NCBI GenBank assembly: GCA_034440635.1
Contig: JAOTON010002077.1
Location: 62,001 to 126,000 of the forward strand
Length of the DNA: 64,000 bases
Direction: 5' to 3'
Source: Lepas anatifera
Taxonomy: Eukaryota > Arthropoda > Thecostraca > Lepadidae
The position numbers and the translations under genes are program-made. The notes under the pieces were generated by a model that did no database searches, was not told the DNA's origin, and saw nothing but the letters and a program-made list of their open reading frames with translations. Of the stretch, positions 12,601 through 24,600 are shown in pieces (positions within the stretch are counted from its first letter, which is position 1; each line of letters begins with the position of its first letter).

Positions 12601-15600
12601 GACCAGAGCAATTGCCGTTCGAAGACATGCTTCCTTTCTGCATATGACCGCTCAACTGCACCCACGTCATAACAGTCGATTTATTGCGATACGATATGAC
12701 AGAGGTAAATCCAAGACTTATGATCTTCTAGGTTATCTTTATCCTCACTGCCAGCGCTCTTTTCTAAATTGAAAAGGGGTAACTTCACATGTTCACCTGG
12801 CAGAAAATGAAAAGCTGTTTCAACCTTGATTCGACGTTGCTGCTGTTGGCAGGAAGGGCGACTATCACCGCTACCTACTTGACCGTCATCGTGATTTGAC
12901 CTTTGCTGCCGTTGGCGCAAGGGCGATTATCACCGCTACCTATTTGACCGTCATCATGATTTGACCTTTGCTGCGTTGGCAGGAAGGGCGATTATCACCG
13001 CTACCTACTTGACCGTCGTCGTGATTTGACCTTTGCTGCATTGGCAGGAAGGGCGATTATCACCGGTACCTGGCCGAGTTCGCCACCGGTAACGAGCGGA
13101 AAGACGCGGCCGAGAACTCCCTGCTGGCGTACAAGGCGGCCACAGACATCGCCATGACCGAGCTACAACCTACCCACCCCATCCGGTAAGACCGAGCTAC
13201 AACCCACCCACCCCATCCGGTAAGACCGAGCTACAACCTACCCACCCCATCCGGTGAGACTGGGCTACAACCCACCCACCCCATCCGGTAAAACTGCCAA
13301 GCGAGCTTCAACCTACCTTCCCTATCCAGTGAGACCAAGCTACAACCCACCCACTCTATCCAGTGAGACCGAGCTTCAACCTACCCACCCTATCCGGTGA
13401 GACCGGGCTACAACCCACCCACTCTATCCAGTGAGACCGAGCTTCAACCTACCCACCCCATCCGGTAAGACCGAGCTACAACCTACCCACCCCATCCGGT
13501 AAAACTGCCAAACGAGCTTCAACCTACCTTCCTTATCCAGTGAGACCAAGCTACAACCCACCCACCCTATCCGGTAAGACCGAGCTACAACCTACCCACC
13601 CCATCCGGTAAGACCGAGCTACAACCTACCCACCCCATCCGGTAAAACTGCCAAACGAGTTCACCTACCTTCCCTATCCAGTGAGACCGAGCTACAACCC
13701 ACCCACTCTATCCAGTGAGACCGAGCTTCAACCTACCCACCCTATCCGGTGAGACCGAGCTTCAACCCCGCACCTATCCAGTGAGACTGGGCTACAACCC
13801 ACCCACCCTATCCAGTGAGACTAGGCTACAACCTACCCACCTATCCGGTGAGACCAGGCTACAACCCACCCACCTATCCAGTGAGACCGAGCTACAACCC
13901 ACCCACCCTATCCGGCAAGACCGAGATACAACCCACCCACCCTATTCAGTGAGATCGAGCTACAACCCACCCACCCTATCCGGTGAGACTGGGCTACAAC
14001 CCACCCACCCTATCCGGTAAGACCGAGCTACAACCTGCCCACCCCATCCGGTGAGACTGGGCTACAACCCACCCACCCTATCCGGTGAGACCGAGCTACA
14101 ACCCACCCACCCCATCCGGTAAGACCGAGCTACAACCTACCCACCCTATCCGGAGGGACTGGCGACCGAGCTGTGGAAGTCTGCGTAGAACTGGAAACGG
14201 GATGAAAATTACGAAACGGGATTCAATGGAACAGGACCGCTTATCCTATACTCTTCCGGGACAGAAGGGGACGGGGCAGATGTGAATGGGACGGAGCATG
14301 GTATGGATGCTGAATGTGCTGACCGCTACCGAGCTGGTCTGAGCGCGCCCCGGGCCGGGTGGAGTCGGTATGGCCGTAGTCGTGTAGCCCAACTGCGCAG
14401 AGTACAGGTCGGTCATCTGTAACCTGAGCTGGATATTTATGTTGGTACTCTGTGCTTGTTTTGGGGCCGGATTTTGTGTGGCGTTAGCTCATTCTGGGAA
14501 GTTCAGGGTCGCAGGTGTCAAAGGCCACCCGTTACATAATATGAATGGATGATGTTTTACGTCCATGAACTTTTCGAGTTATTTTATTGGTTTAGAAACC
14601 GCGCAGCACATGAGCTACGCTGGTGCCGGGCCTGTGAAACTGAGAGCGTCGTTGAAATGGAGCTGGAATAAGTACCCAACTGTGTGTAGATCCACACATA
14701 CGTTCTATTGTATGTTAACAAACTGTCGGAACAAGAGACAAACGTAAGACCACCCTCGGGAGAGAGAAGGCGGATACAGTTGCTGCAAAGCCGAAGTACT
14801 CACGAAATAACCTTTCGGCAAGAACTCCACTAGAAGGGGTGGAGGTCATCAGAAGGGGGCGCCCCCGTAGCCCGAAGTCGTATAGAGCAGCTGGGCAGAG
14901 GCAACAGTTAAGGTCCTTCAACTTCGATGGAACCCCAACTTTCACGGAACGCCTTGCAGCAGTAGTAGTGGAAACCCTTCCGGCTGTGCGTTACGGGAGG
15001 CCCAGCCCTGAAGGCCCTCTGGCGGATAAGGGATGCACCTAAGGAGTTTCCGATCGATAAAGGGTGCCTTTGAAACGCCCACGGTGGCCCCAGAGGGCAG
15101 TGAAGACCTGGTGACAGGATAGCTGGCCCTTAGTGCAGCGCGGTGCTGTACACAGCGTCAAGCAATGGGTCAAGTGCTCGAATCGTATTCTGTCTTCCCT
15201 AGGTAAATTTTATGGCATCTTTTGTCACGCTTCTTACTCTTGAATATTCGCCACCACGTTTATATGGCGGGATGAGAAAATATGCCCTTCAAATGTTTTA
15301 AAGTAGGCCGGATTAGTGATACACAACTCGGCGAAGACCAACGGGCAGGAACCATCCTTGACTTGGGTACTGCGAGGAGCATTGACAAGATAGAGCACAA
15401 GCCCAAGAGATACACCAAGCCCGTCCACGTAATATTGGTATCGCCAAACTCGCGACCAAACAATACGGGACGGCTTGCAGTGTTACGGAGTGACGCATTG
15501 CTGAGGCAAGGGTGCCGGGTTCAAGTCCCAGTGGGTCGATTGGAAAAGATGACCGGGGCCCAGCAGTCCTCACCAGCGGATGATAGTGGACTTTGTAATT

Positions 15601-18600
15601 GCTAACGCCTTACTACACTATCACCACGCGTCCTGGTGGAGGGACAGTAGGAGTCAGTTCATGCCTTATTCGACAGCTTTGGTCAGGACGTTATCTCCTA
15701 TGGCCTGGTAATGAGTTTGGTGTTGCAAGTATTACCCGGATGGGCTTCGTATTTTTCTTAGAAGTTGGTGATCTGCCTTGGCAATGGTCACAACAAAGCC
15801 TACCTTAAGCAGGTGGTCGGGCAGGCGATCAATATGTGTTGGTTCGCACTGCATTGTTAATTGCCTGACCTGTCCGCTTTGGGACATTTAGGGGCATATT
15901 TTTCGTATTGCGATTTTAACTCCGTGCTGAATATTCATAAACGATAGGCGATTTGGAATGACCAACACGCAGCCCGACAGATACGATCAAAGGCCAGACA
16001 AATACGCCCAATCATGCGATGGGAACCGTTCAATGTCCGGAGGGAACGGGCGCTGTCTCGAGTAGATGATGGAACTAAGTGATCACGCTCATTTCTATAA
16101 ATTTAAACATCTGCCGTCCTCAGGTATGACTGATTCCTTATCTTGAGCGCATTATTCTGGATCGGGAATTGGGAAGGGGCTGGAATATTCGCCTTGACTA
16201 GCGTTTTTCCAGCCTGGTCGCTGCCACCCCGTCAGACCCGGCGCTGCCGGGATAGTCAGTAGTCGGTCTGCCTCCCACCTCCACTGCTCTCTCCTGTCTG
16301 TTCTCTGTCTCTCTCTCTCTCCAGCGAGTGCAGTGGTAGAACTCTCGAACTTGTATGGAAGCATGACCAGCCAGCGGACTGAAATGATGCTCACATTTTG
16401 ATGCGTTTTTGTATAGCCTGGCGCATTGACCAGAGTGAAGAGACTAAGAGGGGGCACTCCGGAGCTTTTTCCGGTGAATGGTGACACCAGAGAATTACAG
16501 TCCGTCTGTGACTAAAAGTGTTATTTAATCGATCTCAGCCGAGCCAGAGTCTATAAGAGTGTTTCCAAGCCTGACCAAAGGTACCTTTGAACTCGGCTGC
16601 GTACCTGGATAAACAGGTCTTCCCTAGAAGTGTTTTCTCGGGAAGCTCTCGCTGTTGAGTTCCATCTTTGTAAATATTACCTTCCAGGGCATCGATCACT
16701 GTCTAATGCTGGTATCCGTTCACCGTGTGGGTATGGAAGACGCCTATGTTTGCTGAATGTTGGCTAGGTCGCGGTGACGGTCGGGGCGCCGTTGTACCGG
16801 GAAGAGACCGAGAATACTCCCCTCCGCAGTCGAGAAGCTCAGATCACGAACCGCAGAGTACTGCAGGGTAAACTTGTATAGACAACGGTGTCCTGTATCC
16901 TCTCCTTTATTCCCAGAGAAGAAAAAAACGCGGGGTGGTCATTAGTGCCGGTTGGCTCGCATTTCTTTGTAGTCACTACTCAAACATTTGGGCGCTATAT
17001 AGCGCGGAGTGTTTAAGGTGCCGAAAGCCTTTGTTGTTGTAACCTTGGACTAGGCACGTCGGTTGTCCCGAGGGAAGACGGTCAGAATAAGCCGTCCCGA
17101 GGGAAGACGGTCAGAATGAGCCGTCCGCAGGGAAGACGGTCAGAATGAGCTGTCCGCAGGGAGGACGGTCAGAATGGGCCGTCCGCAGGGAAGACGGTCA
17201 GAATGAGCTGTCCGCAGGGAAGACGGTCAGAATAAGCCGTCCCGAGGGAAGACGGTCAGAATGGCCGTCCGCAGGGAAGACGGTCAGAATGAGCCGTCCG
17301 CAGGGAAGACGGTCAGAATGAGCGTGAAAAGAGGAATAGGGAAAGACTCAACGGGCGGTATTTGGTAAAGCTATCACCACCCGTTGCTGTGGAGCCAACT
17401 GCAAGCCCCAGATCAGTGAGATGAAATTTGGTGTTTGTATGGGGCCAATTGAATTTAAAGGTAATGTGTCTCCTTCATTGAAGTTGAACTGGGTCACCAG
17501 ATGCGCACAGCGGTCTTAAAATCTCTAGTTCCATATTTCGTTCGTTTCGGAATGTATTTATGCAGAAATGTCGCTTCGCAGCTGTACTATTTTTTAGCGC
17601 AGTTCTTTCAGCGATGCCATACCCCGAGTGTAACGGTAGGCCGCGGGTGTTCGGTGGTGGCGTGGCGCGTGCTGGGGCTAGTGTGGCCAAATTCCGCTGC
17701 AAACACCAGAGCTGCAAAAAATCTCAAATCTGTCGGGCACTTTCGAAAAAACCTCCAAATCTGTCGGGTGGTTAGGATAGGACTATTAAAATTGTCTAAA
17801 ACCCATTCAATTGGTAAAATGTTCCTACTCTTTTTCCACATTCGTAATAGAAAATACTAAAATTAGCATAAAAAACTTCAAGTTTGGCACCAATGGATAT
17901 CATTATCCTTATTTTTGTGCTCTGATCCTTATATGTGTGATATCCTTATTTTTCGTGCTCTGAAGCCGCCTATGGAAAATCTAAGTGGAATGACACAAGT
18001 CTATTAATTTTCAAAACTCTAGAACTGAGACTGTTCTTCGGGTTTTCAATTATCAGAATCACGCTCAGGAAATTAAGGTTATCGGCAGAAACCTATAACA
18101 AATTGAATACCGAACCACCAATTCCCATTTTCTGGAGTCACCATTGGTAAAGGAAATTTATTATTGGATGTAATTTGAGATTTGTGGACGTACAGCATAC
18201 AAATAGTGTGTGTCAAAGTCAGCTCGACTGGGTCTTGAATAAGACTCAGTCTTGAATTCAGATGATTTAGTTCACAGGTGGAAATATACAATAACATGAA
18301 AAGCAGCCCCCCCTTTTTCAGTCCTCTGCAGCCGCCATTGACAAAAAATGCTGCACTAGAATGAGAATAAGTGATATTTTGTTATTATGTTACATAGTCC
18401 AGCCCAGAATACTTAAAAAATATAGTTTGCAATGGAAGAAAGCTGACCTGGTTCCCATACCATGCGGTTACTTATGCCAGCTTCTGCAGATTTTCATGAT
18501 TTCAGTTTTTTGGAGGTGGGAGGGGGTAATTTGGAAGGAACCCCGAAATTTATATATGGATTTTGCTCTGATGGCCAGACAAACAAGATTGGAGGGGTAC

Positions 18601-21600
18601 TTTTTTATATTCGAAAGTGTTTTTAAGGATCATGGCTACTTGTAGTTGAATACAAACATGTAATATTAGCTTTCCATGACTTTAAATGCATGTTTACATG
18701 AAAAATCCTAAATTTTGAAGCTGTTAGCTATCTCAAAGTTTTTCATGCATTGCCGTGCTCATTTCCATGAGGGTACGTGGTTAAGGATCTGAAGTTCATG
18801 AGGCTAATAAATAACCTTAAGTCAGTTAGATAGTAAATGTCAAATAAATATCATGTTTCCAAGGAAGTTAAGAGTAAAAGGAATGAGTAAAGGTTGCACT
18901 AGGCTGTGTTTTTGTTATATCTTTGTCCCCTTGACATAGATCATGGCATATTTAGGTAAGTGAATAAAATGAAATAGGAGAAATAGTTTGGTACTTAAAA
19001 CTCAAATTAATGTGGAAAGGTGAAGAGTTTTGTTTCTTTGGCATCTAAAAATCCACTGATGAAGGTATGCAACTTTTGTGGTTAATTCTGGACAAACAGG
19101 CATTGGATTTAAAAGAAGACAGAAGGGAAAATCAAATGTTTCAGTCTAATTTGACCAGTCTGCTGGTAAAATTCATTTTTCCCTTATTAATATCATTTAA
19201 AATTATTGATCAACAGTGAGCATAACATACTGTGTGGAAATAACTGTAAGCTGCCGAAATTACAACGAACACCCCATCACTTACTTGTTTGTTTTCTCCC
19301 CACTGTTCTGATCTGCCCGCTGTTTGACCCATGCTTCAAAACGACCTCCTTGGCCAAAACCACTGTTCCTGAACTTGCAGGGCAGCCCAGAATGCTTGAT
19401 TCGCTGATGCTCCTAAAAAAACGTTTTTCGCCAAAATACCCACATCCCTCAAATCCACATTTAAGCTTGACATGGGACGGTGGAAGGGGCTTCAGCTTAA
19501 TCGGAGCCATTTATCAGTCCTTCAACTATGGACGATGAAATCCAGGCTCAACCAGTTTACTCAAGATGTATACCAAAGTAATGCAAAGAGAAAATAATCA
19601 AAAACACAACCTTGCAACGCATTGCCTCCACCACACCACGGGATTCTAGGGCCTTGGCCTCCGCCATATCCACAAGGCAACACACCAAACCGCAGGGCTG
19701 CTTTTCTTCAAACCAAAGATACCTTTTTACACCGGCTTTGCCGCAAGGGCGCTGTTCAAACAGCGCCCTTGCGGCAGCGTTGAGCGTACTTCCAAACGAA
19801 GGAAACGAAGGAAAAACTGTTTTGCCTGTCGCCTTTACCTTTACGGCGGCCTGTCGGGCCAAGCTGTCGCGTGCTATGGAATACAAATCGGGCCCGACAG
19901 GCCGGTGAAGGAATTTTTCCAGCAGAGGATTTTCTGGGTGACGTTTAAAAGGCCCTCTGTGCATAAGGCCCTCTATTCAAGGTTCCTCGATTCATAAGTC
20001 CCTCGAAAAGACCCTCTGTGCATAAGGCCCTCTATTCGAAGGTCCCTCGCTTCATAAGTCCCTCGATTTTCCATCGGTTCTTGCCGCACACTGGCTTGAT
20101 ATGGGAGAGGTGCAAATTCATGAAAAACTTGTTGAGTGAAAGAGGTGACAATTCTAATATTGAGTTTTTTTTAGAACAAAAATATTTTCTGCTTCCTTTC
20201 AATATTTTTTTCTCACAGATTGTAAGATCTGTCGCAAGACCATACCGTGCCCTAAAATCTGTCGGGCACTTTATGACCCGAGAGCCCGACTTTTTGCAGC
20301 TCTGGCAAACACGCTGCTTCGCCGTAAACGGGGAGATAAATGTAATACCAGACTGGAGTTTTTGGTATGCCTTATCTTATGGCTATGCTGTCTGTGCTTT
20401 TACTGCTAATGCTCTTTATTATCCTATTATTATATTAAATGCGGTTAAATGCTATTATGAAGGTGTGCCGCTGCTCTCAGCGCTCAGACCTGGTTGCCGA
20501 GTATAAGTCGGCTCGGGCTCTCCGCTGCTACGTGACAGCACGCTATTGATGAAATCGGTCCTCGGAAATCGGAGTTGGGCCTTTTCGGAGGAAATGCGTA
20601 AGTGAGCCTTCTCTGACGTCAGCACAGGACCGGTTTTGGTGCGTAGGCTGGGGTTTGGTCACCTTGAATTTTCAAAACCTTGACTGCCGGGCGTGACATG
20701 GCGTTGAGCGTCCGATGGTATGAATTCCATCGTGACTGTCGAAATCGGTCGGAACACAACTTGGTGAAATGGCAGGCTGGGAATCGTACAACGCCGGTAA
20801 AAATATGCGTGCGACGCATGACACTGAGCTCAGTGGCTCACTCACTCAGTGTCTCACAGCATCATTGCTGTGCTGATGCCGGCAAGAACGCCAGGGTTCT
20901 TGTTGTCTACGACAGGTGTGCCGGAAAGCACGGGCACGGGTAGCGCGGGTAGCGTGGGTAGCGAAACGCCAGCAGCTGCAATTGGCTGTTTTCATAGGAC
21001 GTCAGCGACCGAGGCATACATCTGGCGGCCCTGAAGTTGTGACGGTGACGGTACCGTTCACTTTGGCACGAGACGGGAGGTGAGGGCGAGGAGGAGCACG
21101 CAGTTGGAAGTGGAAATGCCGCTATTTTATCGGATAAATATAGATCATTGTTGGAAGCAACTATACTATTCTGCAGGCTCAGAATGCCGTGCTCCTTCCT
21201 TCGTCGATCAAAATGCATCTGGGCTGATCGCGAGTATATCTCAGAACATCTTTGAACTTGGAGATGGCCAGAACATGGTCTGTCACTTCACTGAGATCGA
21301 CATTACGAACTAAGCCACCTCTCAGCACCATCGCCCAGGCCGACTTCCGAGTAGCGCGCCTCAGACCGTGCAGTGGCCGCCAGGGGAGCCGCAGCCGCTC
21401 AGTGCACCGCCGCCGCCGTGTTTACGACGCCGTCGTGGCGCAGTTCAGACATTGCCGATCACGACGTCGCCATCTGCGGCGCGGCTCCAGCACGAGCGGT
21501 ACTTGGTACCCGGCGCTGAGAGCGGTGTCCGGTACCCGGCACACCTGAGAGAGGTGTCCGGTACCCGGCACACCTGAGAGAGGTGTCCGGTACCCGGCAC

Positions 21601-24600
21601 ACCTAGAGAGGTGTCCGGTACCCGGAACACCTGAGAGCGGTGTCTGGTACCCGGCGCTGACGGACACACCTGAGAGAGGTGTCCGGCACCCGGCGCTGAC
21701 GGACACACCTGAGAGAGGTGTCCGGTACCCGGCGCTGACGGACACACCTGAGAGCGGTGTCCGGCACCCGGCGCTGACGGACACACCTGAGAGCGGTGTC
21801 GGTACCCGGCGCTGACGGACACACCTGAGAGCGGTGTCCGGTACCCGGCACACCTGAGAGAGGTGTCCGGTACCCGGCGCTGACGGACACACCTGAGAGC
21901 GGGGTCCGGTACCTGGCACACCTGAGAGTGATGTCCGGTACCCGGCGCTGACGGACACACCTGAGAGCGGTGTCCGGTACCCAGCACTGACGGACACACC
22001 TGAGAGCGGTGTCCGGCACCCAGCACTGACGGACACACCTGAGAGCGGTGTCCGGTACCCGGCGCTGACGGACACACCTGAGAGCGGTATCCGGTACCCA
22101 GCAACCACATTTTTACTTTTTTAATTTTGTTTTTTTCTCCGCGAACAGTGAGTTCAAGGGCAAATGCTATTTCAACCAAGTGGTTTCTCGGTAACAGATA
22201 ACAGATAACAGATTTATTCGAAGATGATCCACATCAAGGTGCGGCTTTTCACACATTCACGTCATATCATAAAAAGGTTCAATGTAGGCTGAGACTAAAA
22301 ACACTCATACTCATAAAATCACACATAACAATGAGCTGTGGGTAAAAGAATGTAGCTCGATGCTACTCTAAAATTTATAACAAGGCCTGTTTGAGTTCGG
22401 TCTTAAAACTCGACGAGCCAGGTAAAAGTCCAGTCCGGTTGAGCAAAGTCACTCCACGAAAACATAGCCGGTATGCTCTATCACATCGCTATCTGTTCGA
22501 ATCCCATGATGAAGTTGCTATATTCCCTTTAAAAGTGCGTACCGAGAGCCGTGGCACCGAGGCTGCTCACGCATCCCGAGTCAATGAGAAAACCGGCCTA
22601 GGAGAGCATTTTATGCCGTTTGTACCCTGCAATCTAGAGCACCTTAAATGTTTTTCCACTCAGATATATCCATTTTGCCCATGCACGTCAGTGTTGGTGT
22701 GTGAGGAGTTTGCTCGCGGGTTTCGTCTTTTTGAATGGTGCTTAGGCTCTCAGCCTGAATAGAATGAGCTCAGTCGGGACGGAAAGGGTGGTAAATGACT
22801 GAAAAACAGTTATAACAATGTTAGCTTGTTAAGAGTGGGCAGTTTAGCCTGCATATTCACATGTACTTCAATTTGAGTGATGCTGCCTTTCATGGCGTTG
22901 TGTATGATTGTGATTTGGCCAATAGGTCTGATGCGGCCCTAGGCCCAAACGAATGGCTAAATTTCCAACCGAGTTGCACTGTTTGGCGCTTCTTCTGCAG
23001 TATTTCGCGTCTACCGTCTCATGGTGACCCAGTGCCGATATGTTGAAGCTTTAGCTGCTTGGATTCTCCGAATCAGTTTGTGCAAACCACACGAGTGGTG
23101 AATCCCGCGTGGGGCTGAGGACTGGGGCAGGTTATGCCTGGTGACCTTAGGGTGGTGCACGGTCAGCGGGTGTCTGTGGCCTCGACTTGCCGGTGGTGCG
23201 GCGTGGCAGGAAGCCACGCTGACAGTCACTGCCGCCCTCCACATGTGTGCACCGTCCTTTCATCGTGCACTGTCAGGAATGCCGCCGGGAACAGCACCGC
23301 GGCGTGTCGCCAAAGCCGGCCGGCTGTCCCTCACCGATCTGGTGACCTGTTTTACACGTGACACCTGATGGGGCATCACACGTGGGGCGCCTGCGTGAGT
23401 GAGCTGTGGATTGCCTCGGAAGCGCTGTCTTACGTGTATTTTTTGTTTTTGTTTTTTAGCTTGGAACACGTTAGATTTCAGTCGATCAGGGGCTGTTCAT
23501 TTATGACGTCAGAAAAATTTGGGAGTGCTCCTGATCCTTCTCCCTTGGTCAGTAATCGTCAGTAAATGGCTCACCCCCTCCTCTTCCGTGAGCAATTTTC
23601 AGACCTCTCTTGTCTGCAACACTTTTCGCCACCTCAAAATCAATAGTGAACGACGCGGAAGGTGAAGCAAGGAAAATGTATACAAGCTCGCGGAAAATAC
23701 TATGTCAGATTTTTGCTGTAAAGTTTCTTTTCCATGATTTATTCAAGCGCAGATCTAGGGGAGGAGCAAAAAAAGGCGTTTGCCTTCCTCAAACCCCTCA
23801 GTTTTCGCGGACTTCCTTCAAAAACCTATATTTTCACGACTTCAGGTCCCGTTGCCCCCTCCCCGCGTCTCTTGAAACCATCGGCCCACGTCCGGCACAC
23901 TGGGTATATTACTACAGTGACAGTACTGGCTCATGTCTGCTGATAGGTGAAACAGTTGTATTCTGCACTAAAAGAAAAGCGTTGTGATTCTATTAATAGT
24001 TTAGATAGCTGAGTATGAGTGAGCTTTGGGGCACATCAGCTGCCAAAAGGCTATATGTGAAATAGTATGGATTAAATTGGCGGGTTGTCTTGTACAAACT
24101 AAGCAGTTGAAAGGATTCGCCCAATTCCCTAGGCTCTAGTCAGGTGTGCATAGTTATCGCTCTAAAACAATGCCAGGTCAGCTGGCGATTTGTTCTCCGG
24201 TCCGGAAATACCGCCGAATCGTCCATTTTATTCTTGATTGGAAACCAAACGCTCTTGTTTTGCTGTTCTGTCATCCTATAGCGTGTAATGTCATTTCGTG
24301 GCAAATTTTTTACAAGGAAAAATTGAGCTGTTGAAAGAACAACATGTTTTAATGATGCTCCACTGATCCCCCACCGTCGGAAATCGTCAGTAAAAGCCAG
24401 GCCCACTTCCCCATTCGTAGGCGACAGCCAGCAAATGCCAGGCCCACTTCCCCATTCGTAGGCGACAGCCAGCAAATGCCAGGCCCACTTCCCCATTCGT
24501 AGGCGACAGCCAGCAAATGCCAGACCCCACCCCTTCGTAGGCGACAGCCAGCAAATGCCAGACACCATCCTTTCGTAGGCGACAGCTAGCAAATGCCAGA

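Larger units (their letters stand above)
17707..20304. mobile_element. Nonautonomous hAT-like transposon
   Basis: Ends CAGAGCTGCAAAAA (17707-17720) and its complement (20291-20304), with a perfect 8-base duplication GCAAACAC at 17699-17706 and 20305-20312. An 8-bp duplication and CAG-starting ends are hAT hallmarks. Subterminal ctgtcgggc motifs recur at both ends and inside. The interior is AT-rich with small frames (18361-18645, 19206-19538, 19557-19964 minus), none resembling a hAT transposase. Confidence 0.85.

Noticed and set aside
14750..15120. Possible structured RNA or retroelement 5' end
   Set aside because: GC-rich hairpins are visible but no conserved core of a known ribozyme, snRNA or rRNA could be matched.
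15463..15600. Possible tRNA gene or SINE
   Set aside because: Good B box but a poor A box, no cloverleaf and no flanking duplication; kept only as a note.
21422..22179. Repeat proteins of the 21.5-22.1 kb array
   Set aside because: Open in several minus frames with equal quality; array artefact.
22391..22762. 123-codon frame as a candidate gene or exon
   Set aside because: No domain, no splice sites matching the flanking 14-3-3 exons, and codon use unlike the GC-rich host exons.
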